Source of the DNA: Agriotes lineatus
Taxonomy: Eukaryota; Arthropoda; Insecta; Coleoptera; Elateridae
Direction: 5' to 3'
Length of the DNA stretch: 64,000 nucleotides
Assembly (NCBI GenBank): GCA_940337035.1
Contig: OW679200.1
Location: 15,953,303 to 16,017,302, forward strand
Positions 12,501 through 22,061 of this stretch are shown in pieces. A program made the position numbers and the translations under genes. The notes beneath the pieces were generated by a model. That model saw only the letters and a program-made list of their open reading frames with translations, was not told the origin of the DNA and ran no database searches. Position 1 is the first letter of the stretch; every line of letters starts with the position of its first letter.

Positions 12501-15500
12501 GTAGGATACAGGAAAATGGAAGTAGTAGAAATAGCTGAAAGTGTATTTGCGGATGATTTAATTATATACGCAAAGAATGAGAAAGATTTACAGTACAACC
12601 TACAGCTATGGCACAAGGCTCTGCGTAATAAAAACTTGGAAATAAATACTGAGAAAACTAAGGTGATGGTGATAGGGAAAGAGGACACAAACATAGTTAT
12701 AAAACTAAACGGTATAGAGATAGAACAAGTACAATCATTTAAATATCTAGGAGTGAAAATACAAAAGAATGGAAGAATAGATGCGGAATTAAACGATAGA
12801 CTAGAAAGTGCAGCAAAACTTTACCATGCATTAAACAATTCGTTCATTCGAAAAAAAGAAATATCAAAAAAGACGAAGATCACGGTGTTCAAATCCATTT
12901 TCAAACCTATACTGAGATACGGTAGCGAAAGCTGGGTATTGACAAAGCAAAAGCAAAGTAAAATACAGGCTATAGAAATGAAATTCCTAAGAGCCATACA
13001 GGGGGTTACGAGAAGAGACCATATCAGAAATGAAAGAATAAGAGAAGAATTAAAAGTTGAACCGATCATGAAAGACATAAAACGACAGCAGTTGCGATGG
13101 TTTGGGCATGTAGTGCGAATGGGGGAAGAAAGAACAACGAAAAGAATATGGGAGGCAAGAACACAACAGAAAAGAGGAAGAGGAAGACCAAGAAAAACAT
13201 GGAACAAAGAAATAGAGGAGAACCTAAGAGAAGAGGGACTGTCATGGAGCGAAGGGAAAAGAGAGGCACGGAATAAAAAAGAGTGGGCCAAGAGGATCCA
13301 TAGAAAAACCTAAATATAGAATGACTTCAATGACTTGTAATAGATGTATTGTAGTGTAGTAATGTAAAATACCTGAATGTATTGTAATACCTTAACACCT
13401 TAACGGTAGAATAAGGTTTTGATTATATATATATATATAATTGTAAATGAACAATTGATCTTTATCGACGATATACGGTGTATTAACTCATGCCATAAAT
13501 TTAGCTTAGAACAAAATTTCTAAAATTGTTGTTTATGCTACCCCCATGTTAGTTTCTATGGAGATGCATCTCAAAGTATTTTATAGTACCATCTTTGGGA
13601 TTTCAAAGTACGTGAGTTCCGTTTACTGGTAGTGGAAGAGAAGTACAAGGTGAAACAAATATGAAACGGGACTGGCACCACTGCGGCTGCTATGACAGCA
13701 TAGGGGGTTGGGAAGAAATTCCCAACAAAATGTTCTTAGACTGATCATCTTCTTGAAAAAGGTCCCGTAGAAATTACATTCTTGATAATGACATTCCCTG
13801 AAATTACATCTGTTGAATGAACTACCTTGGAGTCAAGTTAACCCGAAAATAACGTCACTGGAAATAATATTTCTGAGCAGTGATCGTCAACATCTGTAAA
13901 ATTTTGAGATTCTAGGAGAAGAACGGAAATCTGAGTGGTCACGAATCGCTCGTTTGAGGCAGTCCTTCTGTGGAAGACCGGCTTGAATTATAGCTACAGC
14001 TGTTGCTATTATATGACCAGGAGCCTCTTGTGTCGTTTCCATTCGCATCCATTTGTTCTGCGAAGTCGCTTTTGTGAGTATGGTTTCCGCTGCGTTTTCT
14101 CACTGCGTTATCATACGTGTGAATAAGACTTGGAAATTACTGCCGAACCACTTCTCGCAACGCCAGCTTGCTTTATGGTCATCACCGTCCCTTTTTCCGG
14201 GGATATTGCTCCCCGATACGTTGTTTCTTGCTACGTTTTTCTTCTGGGAATGTAATTTCCGTAGATGTTAATTCCAGCGATCTTATACTGAAGATCTTTC
14301 TTCTTAGATTCATAAAAAACTGCATCCTCCCGAATTCTATGCAGAGAGCAGATAATCTCGCAGCTTAAGTGGCGTACTATCAAAGTCTGCGTTCTAGGCT
14401 ATGTATGTGGTTAAATAAATTAGTGTAGGTGTCACGTGCGACACAAGGTCATGAAGCAGATAGTGAACATCAAACTTTGCTTTAAACTGAGAAAAACTGC
14501 CAAGGAGACATTCGCAACCTTAAAAACTGTATACGGTGGCGAAACCTGGTCCCATACTCGTGTTTTTCGAACGGTTTGATCAGTTTAATAATGGTCGGGA
14601 GGATCTGTTTGATGATTGGAAACCAGGTCGACCAATCAGTTAGACACACTGAAATCAACGAAAGTGTCCGACAATTACTGGCCGCTGATCAATAACTGAC
14701 ATTAAGGACGATATGGCAGAAAATAGTTATTTGTTTCATTAGTAAAAAAAATGCATGATTTCGGGACAAGTAAGACAGATCGCCGGACGACGGGCAGCGG
14801 AGTCCGGTGAGTCTTACGCTTTCCGAAAACGCATTTTTTGTACGAATGAAACATACTATTTTTTCTCCAACTACTCAGAAATTCGGTAATATGACTTATT
14901 ATCTAGAATCAAACATTGTAGGTTATATTGTAGAACTGTCATGGCGCAAATAAACAATCACTGTACGGGAAAAATAAACAACAACGACGGCGACTGCCGA
15001 ATATTGATGAAGCGTTTGCTTTTTATTTAAAATTTACCATGTCAAACCCTATCTTGCGTCCATTTTTGTACTAGTGCAAATATGAATCGAAAAGTGTACA
15101 GTTGCCAAAGTAATTTGTGAACATCCTGAAATGACTTACTTTTTATACAAAATTATTCGACAATATGGCGTCTTATTCGCGTGGTTGGAGAAAAAATGTT
15201 TATCAGTAGTGAAACCTTTGGGACTAGTTTGGAGAAACGTTTATGGAAATGAAAATATCGATTTGTTACTGATGACGAGTCGTGGTGGTTTCAGTAAGAT
15301 CCACACATTAAGAGACAAAGCATAAACTGGCGGTCGAAAATGTTGTCCATACCAAAAAATCTGCCTCCAAAAGTCTAAGTGAAGGTGAAGGTCAATGACA
15401 ATTATTTCAAAAGATGAAAAGTAATTGGCTATGTTGAATGATATTTCCAACGACTAATCCTGACGCGCGATGTGCGTTTCTATTGCTTCTGTATGCATGA

Positions 15501-16399
15501 AAACCTTTCACACTTAATGAAGCACTGTTAATCCGAATGCGGTTCACTCATGCTTGCTACCTTGTATCATAGGAACCGTTTTTATCCTTTAATTCTGTCT
15601 ATTCTGGTGGTTTAGTGGTTTAGGATGATACCTATGACTGAATTATTACTTACTAAAAGAGTGTAGGTGTTGAATTTGTTCGAGGCGTTTCTTTTTATAT
15701 GTTCTACCTGCAGGGGGTTTTATTAGTACATTTATAATAGATAATTGCCAATTTGTTCTTCTTAGCGAGTCAATTGCCAATTTTTTCTTGTTAGCGAGTT
15801 TGTGATGGTATATTATGAGTGAGATAACTTTGAAAAAGATATTGATAAATGCTTCCTGCAGATAGATGTCTATTCTAAGATTATCATGGCTGAATTACCT
15901 TATAATGTTAATAACGATTCTACGTATGACGCTGCAAAGGCGATTTCTCTACGCTGTGATTAAGCACAAATTAATAACTAGAGCAGCATAGTTTACTGTG
16001 AAAATATTAAAATGGTTATGTAACAAACCAACTTCCTGTCATTTGCATTCGATTATTAGTGTTATATAATGTGTTTCATTATTATTTAGGTCAATATATA
16101 TAGTAAAGGTAATGGTTTCGACATATCTAAAGGGATCCCTGAATCAAGTTTACCCAAAGAATACGGAGGTAATGGCGGTAGCTTTGATGAATTGGCAGGT
16201 GAGACAGACAGTGATATCTAAACTATAATTTCTAACAAATCATTTTGTAGCTGTGTGGAAGCAGAAGATTGAAAGCTATAGGGCATCCTTCTTACATAAC
16301 CAGCTTTTTTACGCCAATGAAGAGCTTCGACCTGGACGCTCCAAAATCTCGTCGGAATTAGGGATAGAAGGCAGCTTTAGAAAACTAGATATTGATTAA
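3429..16399 (+). CDS. CRAL-TRIO domain protein, copy A (exons 2-5; 5' end outside window)
   Basis: Joined exons 3429-3588, 3643-4015, 16090-16198 and 16251-16399 give one uninterrupted frame ending in TAA at 16397-16399. The family (alpha-tocopherol transfer protein, CRALBP and the large insect expansion) carries small hydrophobic ligands in the cytosol. The N-terminal helical CRAL-TRIO-N part is seen as DDQTIVLFLRLCKYGLHKTK. The lipid-binding sandwich follows in exon 3 (GPRTLMIRISKCNPE, ISKCNPETMS, VDFEGF, INLGLIGKLINWMQ). The typical C-terminal LPKEYGG lies in exon 4, then W..K...YR..F and a FRKLDID end. Introns 2 (54 bp) and 4 (52 bp) are minimal, whereas intron 3 is about 12 kb and full of transposons. 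Exon 1 is missing, so it must lie upstream of base 1. No stop or frameshift is visible, so the gene may be functional. Confidence 0.85.
3643..4015 (+). CDS. CRAL-TRIO copy A, exon 3
   Basis: Acceptor TTGTAG ending at 3642, donor GTATGT at 4016. At 373 bp it matches copy B exon 3 exactly in length. It encodes most of the lipid-binding domain and ends in phase 0 after DKLGRR. Confidence 0.85.
4465..5090 (+). pseudogene. Degenerate RTE-like reverse transcriptase fragment
   Basis: Pieces in shifting frames match the C-terminal half of RTE-type ORF2. They read ATISPELFVLVIKDIFKKLN (4471-4542), then FVDDIILINNDTEELQQML around 4590-4640 (FVDD in place of FADD), then SVIAYGMERMSMANKSANRL and AEYLGISLHDESKTRK near 4880-5010. 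Several stops and frameshifts separate them. It lies in intron 3 of copy A. Copy B has no counterpart at the equivalent point, so it inserted after the duplication or was lost from B. The 5' half of the element is absent. Confidence 0.75.
5091..8810. other. Unidentified sequence in intron 3 of copy A
   Basis: No element I can name. GC content is locally higher around 7560-8000, where overlapping short open frames of 60-68 codons occur on both strands without a recognised motif. A stretch near 5230-5340 reads FDYAHEEYFAKSVKNSFF and one near 6380-6495 reads KDNYRVAATSHLAIAVVDFG. Both could be remains of decayed transposon proteins, but I cannot assign them. Confidence 0.3.
8811..8885. repeat. 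Perfect 20-bp inverted repeat hairpin
   Basis: GTCATTTTGAGGGACCAAAG (8811-8830) recurs as its inverse complement at 8866-8885, with a 35-bp loop. A second hairpin with related words (TTTGATCCCTTGAG / CTCATGGGATCAAA) lies at about 9045-9105. They look like ends of a small fold-back repeat. Confidence 0.7.
9446..10255 (+). CDS. LINE ORF1 protein (coiled-coil RNA-binding chaperone)
   Basis: The 269-aa product starts at ATG 9446 and is very rich in Lys and Glu. Residues 1-50 are acidic/basic and disordered-looking. Residues 50-125 form a long heptad-like coiled coil (LDRVLDMLQQLTVDVNQIK onward). Then comes EKRRNNIVMHGL, the RRNN(I/L)..(H)G signature at the start of the RRM-like domain of L1-type ORF1 proteins, followed by a short basic C-terminal domain (YINNDLTKQERAID). 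Such proteins trimerise and coat the element RNA. The frame is intact. Its last 23 bases overlap the ORF2 frame. Confidence 0.8.
   Translation: MNNTDSDSTEGEKRKRGEEKEESDEEQMSFAKSKKTFRSPASHKQKKEDKLDRVLDMLQQLTVDVNQIKIEQIKFNKEMEELKKENKNLREENKVIKSNYIELKKELPNTTERLEQLEREKRRNNIVMHGLTIYSNNTLEIKQEMEKFLKEKLEIDIQIKNAYKIGPKICIIELENTGDKIEIMKRKANLRKLNGDKIYINNDLTKQERAIDAKIRKRAGEERERGKIVKSGYQKLFIDGKEWKWNKITNELEEVKKKEKTTSEIPKSN
10275..13313 (+). pseudogene. LINE ORF2: AP endonuclease plus reverse transcriptase, one nonsense codon
   Basis: The frame runs from about 10233 (first ATG 10275) to TAA 13311-13313 and is broken only by an in-frame TAA at 11082-11084. Endonuclease motifs are KIGTWNIRSL, LTETKKKGKG, VVAYGP, IIMGDLNGRVG, DYIIINRQYR and, just past the stop, YSDHYLV with the catalytic SDH. 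RT motifs follow: CGFRKGRGVQDH, IAFIDLEKAFDSI, GLRQGGVLSPALFNLVMDD, then FADDLIIYA (FADD encoded at 12546-12557) and KYLGVKIQ. The C-terminus has the RWFGHVVRM and RGRGRPRKTW motifs common in RTE-like and related elements. The stop lies two residues before the YSDH motif, so translation would end before the last catalytic residues. Everything else looks intact. Confidence 0.85.
13442..14448. other. Unassigned intronic sequence
   Basis: I see short overlapping open frames (for example 13935-14126 and 14168-14368) without motifs. Repeated words of the type GAAATTACAT occur around 13770-13810. No gene or element could be assigned. Confidence 0.3.
14449..14722 (+). pseudogene. mariner transposase N-terminal fragment
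   Basis: Reading from about 14449, the translation resembles the helix-turn-helix of mariner transposases: KLRKTAKETFATLKTVYG, then TRVF, then, after a one-base insertion near 14565, RFDQFNNGREDLFDDW and KPGRP. In the family this is the FEMLKEAYGDE...RVFEW...F..GRE.V.DD.RPGRP region that binds the inverted repeats. Stops follow (about 14640), and the DDD catalytic part is absent. This is a dead fragment in copy A intron 3, abutting a fold-back repeat. Confidence 0.7.
14723..14860. repeat. Fold-back palindrome of about 138 bp
   Basis: ATAGTTATTTGTTTCATTAG at the left is matched by an inverse ATGAAACATACTAT at the right. Inner words GTAAGAC...GCCGGAC and GTCCGGTGAGTCTTAC also pair, leaving a small central loop near 14795-14805. 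The whole can form an extended imperfect hairpin. Confidence 0.65.
14861..16089. other. Distal intron 3 of copy A
   Basis: There is no gene. From about 15840 onward the sequence (GCTTCCTGCAGATAGATG...) has counterparts upstream of exon 4 in copy B (about 52805) and copy C (about 55780). This marks it as ancestral intron rather than inserted DNA. Confidence 0.5.
16090..16198 (+). CDS. CRAL-TRIO copy A, exon 4
   Basis: Acceptor ATTTAG, donor GTGAGA. The 109-bp length is the same as in copy B. It encodes VNIYSKGNGFDISKGIPESS then LPKEYGGNGGSFDELA, the region that closes the CRAL-TRIO lipid-binding domain. Confidence 0.85.
16251..16399 (+). CDS. CRAL-TRIO copy A, exon 5 with stop
   Basis: Acceptor TTTTGTAG, stop TAA 16397-16399. 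It encodes AVWKQKIESYRASFLHNQL... ending GSFRKLDID. It is three bases longer than copy B exon 5 (one extra Ser). Confidence 0.85.
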
Positions 16400-16498
16400 T
16401 GCATTCTGTGTCTAGATATATTGTTGCTAATAAGTACTAATATTAGTAAATGACTTCGCTACTGTCTACGTGTATCTAAGTGTATAATTATAAATTAC

Positions 16499-16504
16499 AA
16501 TAAA
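16499..16504 (+). terminator. Candidate polyadenylation signal AATAAA of copy A
   Basis: A canonical AATAAA lies 100 bp downstream of the copy A stop codon. Copy B has only the variant ATTAAA at 53421, 46 bp after its stop. Confidence 0.5.
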
Positions 16505-16644
16505 AATTACATTCTTTCATAAACAGCGAAATCTGTTTTGTCGAACTACACGTTTGAACAGCAGCAACACTTCTGGTGAAAATAATCACTATCAATTCTG
16601 TGATATAAAATGAGTGAATGAAGCAAACGATTATTAGATATGTT

Positions 16645-18975
16645 GCAAAGAGGGGATAAACGGTCGGCCTTACCTTTTGGCGAAAGTTGTATTTGTTATT
16701 TTGCCGGCTGGTAATTATCGGCCTAGTTAGGCTAGCGCGCCGCGAGGGTCGCAGGGTTCCAGCTATGCTGAAAGAGAATAATAAAAAAAATAGGAGAGGG
16801 CGCCAGGTCCTCGACTCAGAGCTAATCCTTATGCCGGACCGTACATAAGGTAAGGACAATTTCCAGCAGAACAAAGAAAAATAATCAAACCAACCACCAA
16901 TGAAAATATCACAGCTTTATTGTAAAATGGTGGATATGTACTATAGTGCAAATACAAACACAATTATATACTAAATCGGGCAGGCGTTCAAATACATATA
17001 CGTATCCATACGCAGGGCGTCGCGGAGACAATTAAGATAATGTAAATTGATTAAGCGTGAGTCGCGGAGCGGGTTTAAAATTGCACGTGCACCGGCTCAG
17101 AGCAATACAAGTCTACCTTGGCTAACGTTTTAACCCCGAAGGTTAGCCCTAACTGACGCTATATCTATATCCAAAATTTTCTAATGGGCGGAATCAACGT
17201 GCGTTTGCGTGGCCACACATGAACGACGGTGTCCACATTAAAAATGCATTAAAGTATAAGTATGAATATTTACATGCTAATGAAAGCGAAGGCTTGGATT
17301 TGCCCCTTACCCGGTTAGCGGAGATCGGCAAATAATCACAATGCTCCCGTAGCGAGTTCACGCGACACCGCCACCGTGGTGTGCCTATCTTCACGCTGAA
17401 CGTTTGACATGAAAATAGCCAAGCTTAGGGCGTCCGAACTGTGTTATGCTGCCAAACCCGGGTGTCTTATGCAAGCGGGTGAGTCAAAGCGACGTCCAGA
17501 TAGGACACAAGTGAAGCTCAAAGCCCTACAAGTTCTACTCTATAAATGTTTCAGATAACGCAGAGGTCAGTGGGTGTGCCCACCGAAGCAACAACTCCAG
17601 AGCAGTACACAGGTAAACCTTATGACCTCAATTTAGCAAGTAGCAGAGGGTAACCGCATATCATTGCGCGGCGGCCCTAACAAGAATAACACAATTACAA
17701 ATATTAATAAGCTAACGATGCACGAAACTTACTATCGCACGATCCGTGCTGATAAAAACACACATGCCCTAAGTACTAACGACATGAAACAGTATGATTC
17801 AATTCAAATTATAAGTTACAACAGGAGCAATGCATATTAACTACAATAACGTCTTGCCTGCAGGAAAGTTCACCAGAACCTAACCTCTCCGTTTGCTCCC
17901 CTGTGGTTGGACGTAGCTAACGAAGCAACGAGGACGGCCGCAGCTGCGGGATGCAGTGCCAGCTATGGAGGCTGCAACTAACTTGCAAGTGGGTGTAAAG
18001 CAGTTGCTCAATCTTCAGCGTAGCTCACAAGAGTTGAAAAATTCACAGGCGATGCGACCATCTTAGGGGCCCAGTGCATCGGACTGGATTCCAGCAGGGT
18101 GCAGTCGAATGGGGAAGGTCTACTCCAGACAGGAAAGATTTCAACCAGATGGGGAGTGTTTTAACTCCCACCGGAAATGGCTAAAAACGCACAGAACCCA
18201 AATGTATTCCCGATTAAGAAGAAACTGGCCTAATCTTACCTCAAGCTGGGGTGGAGCCGAAAGAAGCGTGCTAAAGTCGGTTCCAGGAGATCCGCCAAAA
18301 GCGAAAGGACGCAAGTAAGTAGCTAACCAATAATTACGAACGCCCACGATAACGCAAAGGGCTATGAAGCACTTAGCTGCAGAGGAAAACCTACTAGCAC
18401 GACAGTTTAGCTTGAAAAGAAAGCCGAAAAATTCAAAAACCCAGCCTACAGGTCATATGATAACACAATTTGGGCCAGAAGATGCCAAAAAAACCCAGTC
18501 AGGCAAGTTTGACTGCAGGAAAAGATAACATTGCTCTAGCAACAAATGGAATAGTTTAAAATAATTGTAACACCGGTTGCCTAGCGGCCGTACCCAAATA
18601 TTTGTAAAAATATAGCAACAATAAACCTAATTTGCAAGATATGAGTAATTAAACGAGGGGTTGCTTATGAAACTGCATGATAATTATAGGAGAGTAATTA
18701 AAAATAAGATATAGCCAATTATACCCAGTCTAAAGCATGCAAAAATTGACAAAAGCCAACCATAAATATTCAGGTTCAAAAATTCAGCTAGCAGAAGTTC
18801 AATACTACGGCGGACGCTCCAAAAGTATCGTAACAATGTAGTAAAATATTTCTTTTAGTTTGTTTGAAATATGTTGTATAACTGTTGTCAGTCCCAGCAC
18901 ATTGTTGATCGACTGACACGTGACTAAATAAGATACAAGGTAAATTAACAAATGTAGATAAATATTTAAAATCGT
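16645..18975. mobile_element. Unidentified ~2.3-kb insertion, richer in GC than its surroundings
   Basis: The 3' flanks of copies A and B align before 16640 (B about 53600) and again after about 18985 (B about 53820, word CGCTAACGCGA.TACCGATGAA), so the intervening block is extra in A. It is markedly more GC-rich than its flanks. It contains TCTATAAATG (17540) and, at about 17960-18320, a coding-like frame (VPAMEAATNLQVGVKQLLNL, one stop, then MGKVYSRQERFQPDGE). An old LTR element with the start of a gag-like frame is possible. I found neither terminal repeats nor a polymerase, so the class is open. Confidence 0.4.
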
Positions 18976-20754
18976 TTACAAATATAAATTGATAGAAACA
19001 ACCACAGTATCGCTAACGCGAGTACCGATGAATTTAAAGCGCCCAAGTGCCAGACCGTTACCCTATATTCTTGGTATTTATTTTTGTTACATGCACGTAT
19101 AGTATTTATATGAAAACCCAAAAAATCAGTCTTGTAACATTGTCCATGACTGTCTTGCCCACCTCGGTAAATTACTGATAAAATTACTTACCGATCCAGA
19201 AAAAGCATTCTTCTTCATATATCACCCAATTAATGTTAATGTCTAACGTTTGCAAACAAGAATGGTGGCTATCGTATTATTCGTGACGTATTTTTCATCT
19301 TTTCCTGCAAATCTTGAAATGTAACTTACAAGGGTAGCGTAAACAAGTTGTAGCATGTGATTTCATAGATTAAATTTGGGTCGCTGTATCGTACATCTCC
19401 TACCAATCCACTGGTTATGGTAATTATCTTGTAACAAATTTCAAATAATCCCAGAATTATGCCATGCTTGAAAAACGACAGGTTTCCTCGAATGCGTTGT
19501 GGCCAAGCAAAATGTCAGTTAACAAATATAATTACTCTGCACCTACTAAACATCCAGGTATAATTATTTGGGGGCCGATGAGGATATCACTCACTATTCC
19601 TTCTCAAACGCTAACGCCCAGAGTTGTTCACTATAATTTCTCTAATTATTTTCAAATATTATAACGCTACAAGAGTAAATTTGAGAGCTCTCCAGCTAGA
19701 CCGAGTGGAGGCGGGTGCAGTTCTCTAAATTATGTATTTACCAAATAACATGAGCGGCAACAGGTTTTTTTCAGTTACAACAAATATAGTCAGATAGGTT
19801 AAGAACTTATAAACTCAGATTAATCGCGGCAATCAATAACACAATATCTGAAATACAGAAGGTAGCAGCAACGAAATCCGACACTGAATGATATAACCAC
19901 GTGCATTAGATTTACTAAACAACGCTGCATATAATAACCAGACAGAAGTATTATGAATTTTTATTATGCGTTACTTACTCGAAAGCAGTATCCCAATTTA
20001 ATGCTATTATAGCAGCAATTAGTACTATACAAATACACAAACTAATATAGAACCAAAATGGGCCATTACATATCATATACAATTACGGTTTATTTTACTG
20101 CAGTTGTGGTACGAATATCATTACGACAACTTATTCCCAAGCAATATATTTTTGCTGTGTTTACAATGATCTTCTAAATATAACTTTATAATGATAAATT
20201 TGAGGAAGTTTCCGACGTTGCAAACGAAACGTACATAATTAATTAATACCTTGGATGTTTTATTGAAAATTGGCTGCTGTTAGTTTCCTACCCAATATAT
20301 ACAACATATTAGGTAATGCACATGGCCCCAAATAGCTCAAAACTGTGACTGCAGGCAATCAAGGCCAGCACAAATCATTATCGTAGCCCTCGATCCAGGC
20401 TCCCATAGTGCAGAAAGATCGCAGAAGCCTCCAAAGCCTCCGGGTGACGTTTGTAGTGGAATTATCCAGCTATCGTAATTGTTGGTAATTTGTACCAAGC
20501 AAGTAACGTATTTCACCTCTTAGATGACTCTAAATACACCACAAAAGAGTTAGCTTATTGAAATTACGTTATCACAATTTGAGAGAGAAGAAATTTCACT
20601 CACCCTGTATGTTACAGGTGATTAGTCAAAACGTCAAGAAAATCCTGTGATCATGTACCAAAACCTACCCAATGTTCGAACCAGCATACCAGCGAAGCTT
20701 CCACAAATAATAACCCTCCCAAATTTAAGCTAAGTGCTAAACTTGGAGTATAAT
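18976..20754. other. 3' flanking sequence of copy A, no gene seen
   Basis: The first ~100 bp is shared with the flank of copy B (about 53815-53890). The remainder is AT-rich without recognisable coding or repeat structure. Confidence 0.35.
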
Positions 20755-21500
20755 TTACAGAATCTTGCCGACAAGGAAGCTACATTTCTTGAGACAAAAA
20801 GAAAACAAAAGCTTTGTTATTATACTCCTGCTCCTTCTGCTGGTAAAACAGATTATAACCCAAACACTAACGCTGCGTGTACACAACGACCGTGTTCCAC
20901 TAAAGGAGTTTTTACACGGCCATGTATTATATACAAAGTCAATTCTGATGATAATTACGAGTTTGACACGTAACAATCTCTCTTGGAATCTAGTTATTCT
21001 AACGGCATCTTGATTTTTACTGACCCAGATTTGAGTGTTATGCGAGTATAAAACTCCCTTGCTAATAAAGCTAGCTTCATCGGTAAACAAAGCGAACTAC
21101 AGGAAATCATATTGCTCGGTTTTTTACTAAGCATCCACAAAATGCTTGTCGTCTTTGATCATCTTCTACTTGTAACACCTTCGGATATGGATGCCAGCTT
21201 AAGCTCGTAACATCAGCCACAAAGAAGACTGCGGATACCAAATTGAGTAACAAGTCGTCTTGCGCTAGTACCTGATTTATTTTCTGCTTCTTGCAAGACA
21301 TGCAGCTCCATTTGCTGAGCATTGTTATCTTTATAGCGTTTTGCCAAGTAGTTTTGGGTCCCTTAATGGTGTCACTGCACTTAGATGGGGATCGCCGGGA
21401 CCGGGAAATCTACCAATTTTATACCCTATGGGCTTGGGTACTATTTTCACTAACGTCACTATACACTCAAATCATGTGAACCTTCTAGGTGTTCGTAAAA
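20755..21500 (-). pseudogene. Tc1/mariner-superfamily DDE transposase remnant
   Basis: On the minus strand, read from high to low coordinates, I find SWHPYPKVLQVEDDQRRQAF near 21180-21130 and then MFTDEASFISKGVLYSHN at 21090. HPY(K/P)...Q.L...D...R..FC followed by (I/L)FTDEA.F...G...(N/H)N is the region around the first catalytic D of transposases often annotated in insects as Tc3- or mariner-like. A frameshift separates the two blocks, and the downstream GDVW-like and second D regions are not recognisable. This is a dead fragment. Confidence 0.6.
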
Positions 21501-22061
21501 GCGGGCGGGTTAAAAACGCCATGACACTAATAGATATATAAATTTTTGGAATAGTGCACTTCATTACAAACACCTGCGGCATTTATTTTCTTGGGATAGG
21601 TAACTCGGATTTTAACAGATTTATCCTTGAAGGTTGCGTAATTATCCTAAATTAGTTTACGTACCAGTGCACAATGTATTCATTTGCGAAAAACCGTATT
21701 ACGTCATTACTCGGAAATGAAGCCATTTTTAAAATACTTTGGGAATATCAGTTTATTTTTTTATTTTTTTATTTACAAGTTATTGTCAGATCAACAAAGG
21801 GAATTGTTATACATGACATATGTAATATAGATTAACAATTGCAATAAATGGCTTGGCAAGACTATTTGTAACGTCTTGTTTACAATAATTACAATAATAA
21901 ATTTTGTAATTAATAGTTAATTAAGTAAGAGTAATTGACAAATAATAATTGAAGAAGAGATAACAATAGTTTTTACGTTAATCACTATTTTCGTCAGAGG
22001 CTACTAGATCTTGTGGTAGTCTTCGTTTTAATCTACCATGTATGTTCATCTGGCATAAGTT

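Larger units (their letters stand above)
9400..13441 (+). mobile_element. Nearly intact two-ORF LINE (endonuclease/reverse transcriptase, RTE-like or related clade)
   Basis: A coiled-coil ORF1 (9446-10255) overlaps an AP-endonuclease/RT ORF2 (10275-13313). A short 3' untranslated region follows, ending in a (TA)n tract at about 13424-13439. The coding strand is strikingly A-rich, as is usual for this kind of LINE, and clearly differs from its surroundings. The left boundary lies somewhere before ORF1 and is not defined by a target duplication that I can see. The element sits sense-oriented in intron 3 of CRAL-TRIO copy A. Only one disabling mutation is evident in ORF2, so it is young. Clade assignment is provisional. 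Confidence 0.8.

Noticed and set aside
11645..13291. Several minus-strand open frames of 100-156 codons opposite the LINE ORF2
   Set aside because: They are rich in Phe, Ser and Leu, as expected of the antisense of an A-rich, Lys/Glu-rich gene. They are shadows of ORF2.
16488..16874. 128-codon minus-strand open frame across the 3' flank of copy A
   Set aside because: It crosses the junction between ancestral flank and an inserted block and has no homologous frame in copies B or C.
18109..18347. Overlapping opposite-strand frames of 68-69 codons as genes
   Set aside because: Only the plus-strand reading shows some coding character, and it is preceded by a stop. It is described under the unidentified insertion rather than as a gene.
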